Positions 29,228 to 40,500 of a stretch of 64,000 nt of DNA are shown here, in pieces. The translations under genes and the position numbers were made by a program. The stretch comes from Dromaius novaehollandiae (taxonomy: Eukaryota > Chordata > Aves > Casuariiformes > Dromaiidae), in contig NC_088099.1 of the NCBI RefSeq assembly GCF_036370855.1, positions 139,479,017 to 139,543,016 of the forward strand, written 5' to 3'. Below the pieces are notes generated by a model. The model had not been told where the DNA came from. It saw nothing but the letters and a program-made list of their open reading frames with translations, and did not search any database. How positions within the stretch are numbered: position 1 is the stretch's first letter; every line of letters starts with the position of its first letter.

Positions 29228-29286
29228 GCTTTTGCTTTAGTGCAGGTAGGAGTTCCCGCCTACACTGCAATCAAGCATGCAAAAGC
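29228..29286. repeat. Two-step imperfect hairpin
   Basis: The outer arms GCTTTTGC and GCAAAAGC (8 bp, perfect) enclose inner arms TGCAGGTAGG and CCTACaCTGCA (10 bp with one bulge) around an 8-base loop. The arrangement suggests the remnant of a foldback or miniature DNA transposon, or a hairpin RNA. Confidence 0.55.
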
Positions 29287-29448
29287 TACGGCATAGTACT
29301 GTACTGCTCGTAGAAAATGCTATTGCTTTCAAGTTCTTGTAAAAATGCTTCTCTGGTAAGAGATATCCTAAAGAGGAGTGTTCCTGTTTTATTATAAGGA
29401 AAAGAAGCTTGTTGTGAAGCCATCCTTGACAGGTTGCCGGTGTGATTA

Positions 29449-29472
29449 TCTTCTTCTTCTTTTTTTTTTTTT
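29449..29472 (+). repeat. (CTT)n plus T run
   Basis: Four CTT-like units lead into about 12 T and then ACCAG. Although it resembles a splice acceptor tract, no coding exon follows. Confidence 0.75.
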
Positions 29473-30828
29473 ACCAGAATTATCTGTTATGCCCACAGTC
29501 AATGCTTTTGCTCATTGCAAAGTGAGCCAAGTGGTTTTCCTGGGTTTCACAAGCACAAGTTGGTCAGATATACTGCAGAAATACTGCTTGCTTTCTTTTA
29601 CACACAGGGTTTAAACTTTTCTTTAATGATCACCTTGAAGCTTGTGGCAGGGGATACCAATGGTGAATTGGACTGGTATTGGCTTTCTGAGGAGGAGTCT
29701 TCTCTAATATGATAATCTGTGAACACCAGGAAAAAAAAAAAAGTTAGGTCTATATGTGTTGCACTGTACTTAAGACTAGTTTGGAAATCCTAGTGCAGAG
29801 AAAATCCCAGCCTAGGCCCTTTTTGTCATTTGTTAATTGGTTTAATTTTATTGTCTTCAATAAAGTTTAGTCCTTATACTTTTAGTACAGATAAATACCA
29901 CCTCAGTGAAGGTACTTCAGCAAAGAATTTCTTAATGGCTTACATTTATTTCAGCAAATATGTGGAAGTGTTTGCAACTTGCTGAGCAAACTCGTTTTGT
30001 TTTGTGTGTATGTGTGCAACTTCTGTTCAGCACAGTGAGAGTCATGTACCGAGCATGAGGCAAAAGAGAGCTTGTGAGAAACATTCAGCTGAGGCCAGTT
30101 CAACATGCAAAAGGTTCCTGTTTAAGCCTTAAATATATATTGGCATTTAGGTATGGAAACTTGGATTTTGTGATAAAAGTTTCTATTTCTGTTTCATGGA
30201 GGTAGTGAAGACTAGAAGGCTGTTATTCATTTTTGTACCTATTTTATAACATTTCAAAATATTCAAATGAATCACATATGAAGCATTCAAGGCTGAAGTT
30301 CTCAGAGTGTTTTGTTTGATCTTTATTTTTCTAGTAGCATGGATCTTTCGGTACAAGCTTCCCAAGGGAATCATATATGATAAATAAACATTTTTAAAAC
30401 AGGTTTGAAAACTGTGGCTAAAAACCAAGCTGAGAACTGAAATGTTCTGGATGCTCGTTGTGGTTTTGATGGATTAATAGAAGGACTGGGAGAAGGTTAC
30501 TTCTATTAACTCTTTGGTACCTCAGTAATCCTGATTGTCCTGGCTGTAGACTGAGGAGAAGAAGTGTGCACAGAGTGCTATCCAACTCAAAATGTAGGCC
30601 TTTGAGGAGTTGACAAGGACATTTGAAAAGTGTGTTACAGTTTATAGTTAGCATCCAATTTTTTTTCTATTTAACAAAACAGGAATGCCTTTAGTAACAT
30701 GCATACACCAGTTACCCCATTGGAATTCAGTGACTTCAACTTTGAAAAGATTTGAGTAAGTCGGTACCATTCACTGTGTGAACATTAACTGTGAATGAAG
30801 CAGGCCCAGTCCATGGGCAGCTTTGACT

Positions 30829-30848
30829 GCCCCCCGCCCCCCCCCCCC
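30829..30848 (+). repeat. C-rich run (i-motif / G-quadruplex-prone)
   Basis: About 19 C interrupted by one G, followed by TTATAAAAC. The complementary strand is a long G run that can form a quadruplex. The length is prone to sequencing error. Confidence 0.8.
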
Positions 30849-31979
30849 TTATAAAACTGCCATGTTCAGGTAAGTTTGTTGCATTTCATTTGAGGAGTGA
30901 AAGCAGCTGTGTCCCTGAGCCTTGACTGCCCACAACACTGAATTAGCTTCTGTTTGACACGTATTGTTTTCAGCAAGTTGCCCTCTTTTATTATGTGCAG
31001 CTTCCTGGATATATTGTACATATATGCAATGTGCCCCATGCGTGAAAGTAGCATGTGTGCATATCAACAATTGGAACCATATTGCTAACTTCTTTATTCA
31101 TTTGGTTTGTGATCTGTACATGACAAATGTGTTTCCCTCCTGTCAGAGGGAAAGCTTGTAGCAGCTTCTGTGCAGCCAGAGATATTACAGATGAAACTAA
31201 GCCACTAGTCACCAAATAGTAATATGACAAACATGTTGGGACATGTTTTCCTTGCCTTTATAGAATTCTGAATGTTTTTCTCACTTGTTCAGTGGAATTA
31301 TGTAGGTTTTGTTGCACAATCAGTAGTGACAGAAGAATTACAAAGGTTTAAAGCTTTTTCTTTTAAAAAGAGACTGTTCTTTCCTTTTGGAAGAAAACAC
31401 CTAGCGAGCCAGTCAGCCTGGAGTGCATCATCATCTCTACAAACAGTGTTTGAAGATGTGCTCTCCCACCGGCCTCCTCACTGCTGGCCTTGGTGACAGC
31501 TTCTGCACAGCAGCATCCCCTTCTAGAGCTGATGTAGCAAGGAACAGAAACAGGAGCTCTGCCCCCAGCCAGTGCACCCAAAGGCAGGGCCCAGGGCTTG
31601 GTGCAACGGCCTGGGCCCTTGTTCCTGCTGCGGCGCTGTAGCAATGGGGCGATGCTGCTGTCCTGCAAGCAGCTGGGCCAACCCATGGAGAGGTCTTGCT
31701 CCAAACTAGCTGATGAGTGCAGGTCAGAGACCACACGCAAGGTTAGGCCACAGCACTGACCTTACTTTATGTTGTTTTTATACTCTGTACAAGATGCTGG
31801 GACACCTGAAGTGGAAGATACCAGTTTCTGAGAGGAAGAAAATATTAAGGAGAATACTATTTTGACAGTTAACAAATATTAGAATCTTATTACATGTTCC
31901 ATCCCCCTCTCTCCTCTGCATAGACATTTGGACACACACAGAAAGAAAGGAAGAAAACTGAAAAAAAACCCCACTGTTA

Positions 31980-32836
31980 AGACCTCTCTGGGCAACCTGT
32001 TCTAGTGCTCTGTTGCCCTCACAGGAAAAAGTTTTTCCTCATGTTCAGATGGAGCTTCTTGTGTTTCAGTTTGTACCCGTTGCCTCTTGTCCTATCGCTG
32101 GGCACCACTGAGGAGAGTCTGGCCTCATCCTCTTTACACCCTCCCTTCAGATATTTATACACATTGGTAAGATCCCCCCTCAGCCTTCTCTTCTCCAGGC
32201 TTTCCTCATACGACAGATGCTCCAGTCCCCTAATCATCTTTGTAGTCCTTCACTGGACTTGCTCCAGTAGCTCCATGTCTCTCTTGAACTGGGGAGCCCA
32301 GAGCTGGGCACAGTACTCCAGGTGCGGCCTCACCACAGCTGAGTAGAGGGAAAGGATTACCTTCCTCGACCTGCCGGCAATGCTCTGCCTAATGCACCCC
32401 AGGATGCCATTGGCCTTCTTGGCCAAAAGGGCACGTTGCTGGCTCATGATCAACTTACTGTCCACCAGGACTCCCAGGTCCTTCTCCTCAGAGCTGCTCT
32501 CCAGCAGGTCAGCCCCCAGCCTGTACTGGTGCATGGGGTTATTCCTCCTTAGGTGCGGGACCCTGCACTTCCCTTTGTGGAACTTCATGAGGTTCCTCTC
32601 TGCCCATCTCTCCAGCCTGTTGAGGTCCCTCTGAATGGCAGCACAGCCCTCTGGTGTCTCAGCCACTCCTCCCAGTTTTGTATCATCAGCTAACTTGCTG
32701 AGGCTGCACTCTGTCCCTTCATCCAGGTCACTGATGAATAAGTTGAACAATACTGGACGCAGTATTGACTCCTGGGGGACACTGCTAGCTACAGGCCTCC
32801 AACTAGACTTTGTGCCACTGATCACAACCCGTTGAA
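31980..32836 (-). mobile_element. CR1 LINE, 5'-truncated, chicken-type
   Basis: The reverse strand carries the 3' part of a CR1 non-LTR retrotransposon, the main bird LINE. Its translation shows the end of the reverse transcriptase. From the upstream end these are a Val-Pro-Gln segment, an ADDTKLGG block (the catalytic Asp-Asp pair), an [11 protein letters not shown] block, a [13 protein letters not shown] block, and a [17 protein letters not shown] block. One frame spans 32825-32019 with a single internal stop at 32250-32252, where the family has Arg (CGA to TGA). Further on, an in-frame deletion of about 8 codons falls between the YEE and LEKRRLRGD blocks. The 3' untranslated tail with its terminal short repeats is missing at the 31980 end, and the 5' end is truncated as usual. 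It is inactive but relatively young compared with the other copies here. Confidence 0.93.
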
Positions 32837-35800
32837 AACAAATAACTCCCTTTTCTGTAACCTAACCTTTGAATTTTGAGTTTATACTTCTTGAAAAGCC
32901 ATTTTGGAAGTTAATAATGGATGAGAGAAAGGAAAAAATAAAACCATACTTATTTCATATAGGTATTTATTGAAGGTCCTGGGGCCAAAAAATAAAAGCA
33001 AAAAACAATACTGTTCAGTATGAAAAATATAAAATATCATAATATCAAAGTAAATTGTAGAATTCACAGAAAGCTGTAAGTTTTAAGGGCTTCATATAGG
33101 AAATATTCTGCATAATTTATGACAGTATGAGTGGATTTCTCATAAAAGTCTCCTCTAAGTGGCTAGAAGACCTTTAAAACTTATTTCCTATATGAACATG
33201 GGATCCCAGCTGCTCATGTGAAATGCATAGGAGTAAGAAAACCACATTACTGAGCCAGGATCATTTATTAGTTGCAAAGTGAGATAATTAAAGTAAACTT
33301 TGGATATTCTTGTGTATAAGACATGTACCTTTGCACTGAAAATTAGCAATATTTTAATCATTAAAATAGTTTTTATGAAGTATTTTGCATTATTTGTGCT
33401 AATTCAGAGAAGAGCTTAAATTATTGAATCAAAGATTTCTGATATCCAGTTTGTGATATGATTCTTTATGATGAAAACAATTTGAGGTTCTGAGAATAAC
33501 TATTGCCTGTTTGCAGCACCTCTGTGTTTAATGCTTTCTGTCTGATTGTGCTTCCTTGCTGCATAGAAGCTTCCATGCAGCCAGGAAACAGCAGTTTACT
33601 GGGTAAGCAGGAGGTGGTTCTTTAACTATGAGCTTTTTCAGAAGCACAATATCAAGAAAAAATGCTAAATCTTCTTCTATTTAAATGTTTCAACTGAGTT
33701 TCAATCAAAACAGCATTCATTCTTCAATGTAATTACCTAGGGTGAGTTTGTTGGATAGCAGTAACTCTGCAAAAGCAGAAGTTTCATCATAGCAATATAG
33801 GCTATAAGAAACTCAGACAAGAGAGTGATATCTTTCTGTACATGGACTAAAGCTATGTGTAGGATTTTGGAAAGTATATTAATCACTTAGGCAAAAAAAA
33901 ATTGCCATTGATTTCCAATGGTATTCATGTGTGTAAGTCATTTAGAGATGGATTTTCACAACTTAAATAGGTAAATGTAAAGTAGGTAAATAACAGAATT
34001 TAGAGAAACAGTGAGGTTATATTTGCAAAGGCTCTTTGGCATTTGCGGTAGCCAGCTCCCAGCTGTCCTGTCACCTTGTGCAGCTCTCAGCCCAGCTCAG
34101 GGCTCAGGGCTACCCTATGGGGCTGGCACCAAGTCAGGGGCACTTGTGTATGGGAGCCTGAGGAGCCCATGAGCAAGGGGCTATGGAAGCAGTGGAAAGT
34201 ACCTATTTGAAACCTTGATGGGATGCCCTTTCCAGATTACTCCTTATTATCCACAATTTAGTCACCTTTCTTTACAGAAATAGCGGACAACACATGAAAG
34301 ACAAAATGTTTTCTGTTTAAAATGACTTTTAAGGAAAACATGATTTCCTTAGCATATTTTCCATTTCTCTCTTAAGTATACCTTTTGCTACCCTCAGAGG
34401 CAACTCAGTTATAAAGTTCAATTTATTCTATAAAGTGGTGCTTAATGTCAGTTTAAACACATTTTTAAATCCACCCATAAAACTCATTACATATACAACT
34501 GGAAGTTATTTGTGCCTGAGATTCAAATTAATATTTAGCAGGTTTCGGTCATCTGTCCAACGATGTTTATACAACAAAAATCTTTTCAGTGCTGCACTTG
34601 AGGCTAGGCTGGACATCTGAACTAAGATTTGAAAACAGAACATTTGAGCGTCTCCTAACACAAGATTCCTAGACCGTCCACTCATTTCTGTTACTGTATC
34701 TCTAGTATGCAAAACTTGCATACAAATAATTCATGTCCAACTTTTTGTCAGTTTAATCACATCACTGAGGCTTAATATGTTTCAAGAAAATCAACATTTT
34801 ATGCAGAAAAAGGGCTAAATCACAAAAAACTCTTTTTGTTTGCTGAAACTGAAATGCTGAAGTCATTCTTTTCAGACTTAATGAATGAAATGCCTTCCCA
34901 TTTTTTCTCCTTTGCCATGTTACAACAAATGTTGAAGTTTTTCGTTGCACTTTAATGTTGCCAAAATGAAGTATCTCATGGAAAGCTGATACTCTTTTGG
35001 CAAATCGAAGATTTGACACAGCTTTCTAAACCAAATGATTGGTCTGTACAGGTTTTTGTTGTATCATGCAGTATATGATGAGCTGGACGATTAGCTGGAA
35101 ACAAATATTCTAACAGTTTGTAGGTTGTCCTCCTAAGGTTAACCTCTGCATTTCCATACAAAGTTTCTGAGGAAAACATTACCAAAGGATCCTCAAAAAT
35201 TGCATAGACATCTGAGATCAAGAGCACAGGACTTGATCTCAAACGAAAAGATGGTTCAGAGAAGTGAAAGAGGCTTCAGCATTCTTGGCTCAAACTTGGT
35301 TATGAGAAGTAGCCCTAGAGGAGGGAGTCAGCTTAAGGACCGCAGCCACCCTCCGTTCCCTGCCTTGCACTGGCCACATCCTTCAGGCTTTGAGCAATAA
35401 CCTCAGCGTTGGGTGTTCAAGAGCATCCAGCTCAGGTTTTGAGTCAACCAATTCTCCTCTAATACTTTCTCTCAGACCTTGTCCAAAATCAAGATTATTC
35501 AACCTTTTTCAATTTGTGGATCCCTAAATATTTTAAATGGAGGAATAAGTACTGATACAGCAAGATTATATAGTGTAGTAAACCTAATGATAATACTTGC
35601 TTTCCTAATTAAGCTTTTTGGGACAGCTGAGTTGTCCTAGCTTCAGGAAAGGCTGTTTTTCGTTTGTCTTCAGGTCAGCCACGTGGTTCCCGAGCTCTCC
35701 TTTTGCAGGCTCCTTGGCTGCCCAGAGCACCCTGCAGCTGTGACAACCCCCGGGGGCTCCCGTTCTTGATTTCAGGCTTAGGTCTGCATGGAGAATTCCA

Positions 35801-36279
35801 GAAAGCTCTAGGCTAGTTAGGCCTTCACTTAGAAACTTAGTGTAGGACCTGGTTTGTAAACATGCTAAAGATTTATTCTATGCACAGTATGTACTGAGCC
35901 ATTGGGGAAAAAAATGCAAATGACCTTATTGAAAGTGTTTGTTATTTACCTTACTATTAATTCTTTCTAGAAGTTTTCTTCCTTTATCTTACTTCATAAT
36001 ATAGATTACATGTGTAAGAAAAGAAGGCTGAGTAACATTTTAGTGGAGAAGTGTTAGAAGTGTAGCCACATCCATGTTTTTTATTTCAGGTGGGCAATTC
36101 AGTCCAGCCTTAAGGACAGAATAAGAAAGAATCTGGTTTTGACATCAAGAAAATTCAAAGCTGGGGTCTTAAAAGTGTGCATTAGTCTTGTCAGCTTACC
36201 AAGTCCAGCATCTGGATTTGCACAGCTGTATCTTTTTCATGAAATTTTCAATTTTAATTACTATTAAATACAATAGAAA
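32837..36279. other. Intergenic, possible decayed coding remnant inside
   Basis: Mostly AT-rich. On the minus strand at 34.76-35.24 kb two adjoining frames have protein-like composition without a recognised family. A small GC-richer patch lies at 34.05-34.20 kb. Confidence 0.5.
35213..35241. repeat. 10-bp inverted repeat with 9-base spacer
   Basis: TGAGATCAAG and CTTGATCTCA are perfect arms around AGCACAGGA. It overlaps the upstream end of a minus-strand open frame of unknown origin. Confidence 0.75.
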
Positions 36280-37510
36280 AACAGGGCAAAAAGGGTCATC
36301 AAGGGACTGTCTGATCCCTCTCACTGGTTCAAGGCAGGATTAGCCATGCTTGGTATAATTCTTGGCAATTCTTGTCAGTGTGCTCTTAGAGCTCAGCCAT
36401 GATGAAAACTCCACAGCTTCCTTATCTACAGTCTACAGTCTTCTCACTGTTCAAGAACTTTTACCAATGTCAAACGCCAATCTTTTTTGCACCAATTTAA
36501 AATCTTTGCTCTTATCCACCATTTTTAAGGCGATCTTATTATTCTTTTCCTCTCTGAAACAGTCTTTATATACTTTAAAACTGTGATCATTTCTTTTCTC
36601 CCGCTCCTAGATTTTCTTTTAAAATCTAAATAATGTCATTATTTTTTATCTTTTCTTTGTAGGTTATGTTCTTTATTAGTGAGAACATGTTATTTCTTCT
36701 GGATGCTTTCCAAGTGTGCTACATTGATCTTGAAGTGTAATATCCAAAACCAGCCACAGTGGTCCAGCTGAGGCTTGATCAATGATGGATAGAAAAGGAT
36801 CTCTCCGTGTGTCTTGCAACATATATTGCAGTTCATATCTCTCACTCTGAGGATATCTGGGGGGAGTTTTAGCACAGCACAAATATGATTTATGTTTAGC
36901 TATACTCCCAGGCCCTTTTTTGAAAAATTCTACCTAACGACTTGTTTTTCATCCTGTATGGGACAGGAATAATCAACTAGCCAATGTATTGTCTTATTTG
37001 TCTTTATTGAATCCTATCCAGTATTTTTAAACCATTTTTCCTGATCTTTCCTCCCACCTTGACTCATCTTCATATGTAATTCTCCCTTCCATTGTCTAAC
37101 GGAACAAATGGATCAGCATTAAAACAGTCAGGATGTCTCCTAATGCTTCACCCCAGCTAAAAGTTCCATTTCATTGTCAGAGAAAATGAGCTGGTTGGAC
37201 ACCTTCTCCTTGACGAACCAACAGAGGCTGTTAATTCATTTCCTTGTGATTTCCCCATGTACTTACAAATGTTTTTATTTTTATTCTTTCTAGGAACTGA
37301 CATTAGGCTGGCCAATCTACAACTACCAGCTCCTCTCCTTTTCCCAGTTTTCTGAGAGAGATATCCCATTTGCCCTTTCCCAGGACCTTACCCCTCCTCA
37401 GAAATATCCATAGAGTGCTAAAATGGCTTTAGTCAATTATTTCAAGTATTCTAGGCCCTGCTGATTTGAAACATCTAACTTAGGTTAGGAGTACTTAGAT
37501 CTCTCCATAT
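36280..37510 (-). mobile_element. Ancient CR1/L3-type LINE fragment
   Basis: Read on the reverse strand, this region follows the order of an old amniote CR1-like element. Its 3' untranslated part is at 36.28-36.65 kb. The C-terminal reverse transcriptase is at about 36.69-36.88 kb, where a residual frame reads IKPQLDHCGWFW against the family's [12 protein letters not shown]. Upstream RT segments continue to about 37.5 kb; on the + strand, TATTGAATCCTATC (near 37.0 kb) and TATTCTAGGCCCTG (near 37.45 kb) are typical of this lineage. It has many stops and indels, so it is far older than the 32 kb copy. Confidence 0.75.
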
Positions 37511-40500
37511 TCTTGGCTGAGATCAGTTCTCGCACTAATGGCTGCTGTATAACATATTTTGAAACAAAAGTCATGCAAAAGCTGGTAATGGAATTTGATG
37601 TTTGACTTGTGTAGGCAGATACCATATGTCTAAGAGGTCACAAAATACTAAAGAGCTCTCTGGTAGGACTCTATGCTTTCACATTTACATGTATTTAGTG
37701 TTTTATTAATGAGTAAAGGGCACAACATAGGATTGGCATTTGATGGGGAATACTGCCGTAATACTCAAAGACAGATATTAAGAGCTCAACTGTAGTCCCA
37801 AGTTTTGATCAGGACCCCCACCCTGCAAGAATAAAACTTCACAATTAGCTAAACATTATTCTGAAGGCAGAAGTCCCAGTTGTTTACTGCCAGATCTATA
37901 GGATATTGATGAGAGTAAAGAGATTTGTTACTCTGTAGCCTATCTTCCCTCTGTACTTATTGTTCAGTAACTAAAAGCTGTGTTATCATTCATATTTCTT
38001 GCTTTGTTAAATGGCTGATGTCTGCAGCAATTCTAGCAATGCCCTTTATTCCAGTCATGAAAGAGGTGAGATTGGGTGTGTTAATAACAGCCAAAGATAA
38101 CATCAGAACTGAGCAGTCTTATATTAAGAGTGTAACCACTGACAGGCTCTGCTTTACCTGTATTGGGGGTAAAGAGGTGAACTTAGCACAAGTTTCTAAT
38201 GAGCGTTACTACTTTTTTGTTACATGGCTGGTTTGAACACCTTCCTGCAGGTGACCCTGTTGCCAGTGACCACAGAACATCAGTTAAAAATTAGCTGATA
38301 AAGTTGTAGCTATAGGATGCTCCAGATCCAGGGACCCTACATAGCACTGACATGAACAAAATGCATGTATTAAGCAGTGCCATCTAGTGTAGTGCAGGGA
38401 CTGTTTCACAGGGAAAAACTGGCCTCAAGGAGTTGTTTATCATTTAACTGGAAGGGGACCACAGCACTAAACGCATAGCATAGAATGGTTTTGATGGTAA
38501 ATAAAAGCAAAAGATGCCAGAGTGGTTTCGAGGCTTCTGTGTTCTGTTTGATTTATACTCTGGATACCCAGATCTTTTTTTCTGGATCTTTGCCTGAACT
38601 ACAAAGTGGGGGAGTGAGTCTGTATAAGCCTCTCTATAAATTTCAGCATTCCTATTGCAGGATTAAGAGACCCATTTCAGTACTGCAATAACAGATGGTA
38701 AAAACTTGGTTGGAGGGAGCTACCAAACCAATTTGTGTACAGCACCTGGTACTGCAAGTCTGCTTTAAGGCAGACTCCAGCAAGATTTGGAGTCTGTCAT
38801 ACTACAGATGCTTTCACTAGTGAACTACAACTCCTACAGAAAAGGTTAATGTTCTCCCTAGTTTTAAACATTGAGCATCCTATACATAGTTCTAGGCTGC
38901 ATGTTGGTAAACGCTTTATGTTCCTTATTAGAGTTTACAGTTGCAACATAGCTCAAGGACAGAAAAGATAGATAAAATGCTATATGAAATGACATCAATT
39001 GCTGTTAAAAGATAATGGAAATATACCACAATCAAGTTAAATATCTCTGTTAGGTCAGTTAGAATTTCTGTGGTAGAATAACCTTTGTGTCAGCTGAATA
39101 TTTTCCACTCAGTGAGAACCTCCTCAGCTCTCTTTTCCCTTGAGTAGGATGGAAGGCTGGAGAGCTGAACTGAATACTGCTGACATTTTCTGAGACCCTT
39201 CCTGGAAGGCCTGAATCAATCACAAGCATTATTCAACATCATGTAAAATAGGTAAGCTAAATCTTATCACCTGACTCCTTACAGCTTTCCATCACCACCT
39301 ACAGAGCAGGCAGATCACCCATTTTTGCATAACAGGACCTTATTCTTAACATGACCCACTCTCTTTAGCTTTAGCATACTCCCTCCCTTAAGTAAGCTGC
39401 TTGTTAGCCTTATCTCATCAGCTGGGAGACAGCTGATTAGTTACAGGTAGAGGCTAAACCCATCTCCTTAAAGCTCCATCTCACATGTGACCAGATGAGT
39501 ATTTTTTTCAAACTTGAGAATGACAGTCTTCCTAAGCATATACTTAAGAGAATTATAGGTTACTAGGAAACTAGATGCAATTGTATGACCTGTGTTATAC
39601 AGAACAATGGATTAGATGAGAAATTGGCCTTTTTCTTCTTAAAGCCTATGAATGTATTTTGGTTTTGGCAGTAGAGAAATGCTTCAACTTGTGTCTAAGT
39701 TTTTAAAGGATATGCCCTAGTACATGAAAGCATTATTGTCACAAGGAGACTGTCTCTTTAAATGAAGCCATTGGTTTGAAAATGGATATTTTTAAAACAG
39801 GCTAATTGAGGCTTTCAAAGGTATTTTTCACTCCTCAGTTTGAGCTTCTAATGTAATCACTTCTGAAGTTAAATATAACTGTATTTGTCTGCCATTATTT
39901 ACAAAACAAGTTTTTGGGAGTACTGAAAAGTAGAAAAAAGTGGTACTGTGGCACCTGAGCTAAGATAAGGGGAAGGGAAGGAAGATGGATGCAATGGCAG
40001 GATGCTACCCACACTCTTAGAGAGAGTTGCTCCTGTGGCACCAAGGGCTGCTGGGGTACAGGAGGCAAAAGCTTTCACCAGCTTCTTTGCCTGTGGCACC
40101 AGCTCTGCATGTGCCAAGTGGTGAACTATAGAACAGATTTGTTCTTGCATCTTGGCTGTTTTGCTTCTCTCTTCTGTATCTTTCCAGATTTGCCTGCTCT
40201 CCGGGGAGTGTGATCATCAGGTTGGAAAATGCTGTGTTAACACTTTACCTGCCTTGAGAATGGCCCTGACAGTCTGCCTCCCCTCTGGCAGACAGTATCC
40301 CCAGGTTTGCCTGCTCCGAGGAGAAGGCAACTGGTGCCTGCTTGCTCTGTAGTGGGTTTTCCAGCAGGCCATGTGTGGTGGTGTACATCCTGCCTACCCG
40401 TCCGCTTAGGCACAGCTCATAGAAAGGCACCTCCTTGTGTTTCTGCCTTGTTTAGTTTGGAAACTGCGGGAGAGGAATATTCCACACGGCTGTTCAGCAT

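Larger units (their letters stand above)
28301..31979. other. Intergenic, no gene recognised
   Basis: Contains the two-step hairpin at 29.23 kb, a T run at 29.46 kb, a C run at 30.83 kb and a GC-richer patch at about 31.43-31.74 kb with overlapping short ORFs of no recognisable family. Confidence 0.55.

Noticed and set aside
40187-40330. Repeated TTTGCCTGCTC motifs giving an EQANL string in two minus-strand frames
   Set aside because: Only about 20 bases match, imperfectly, with no larger duplicated unit.
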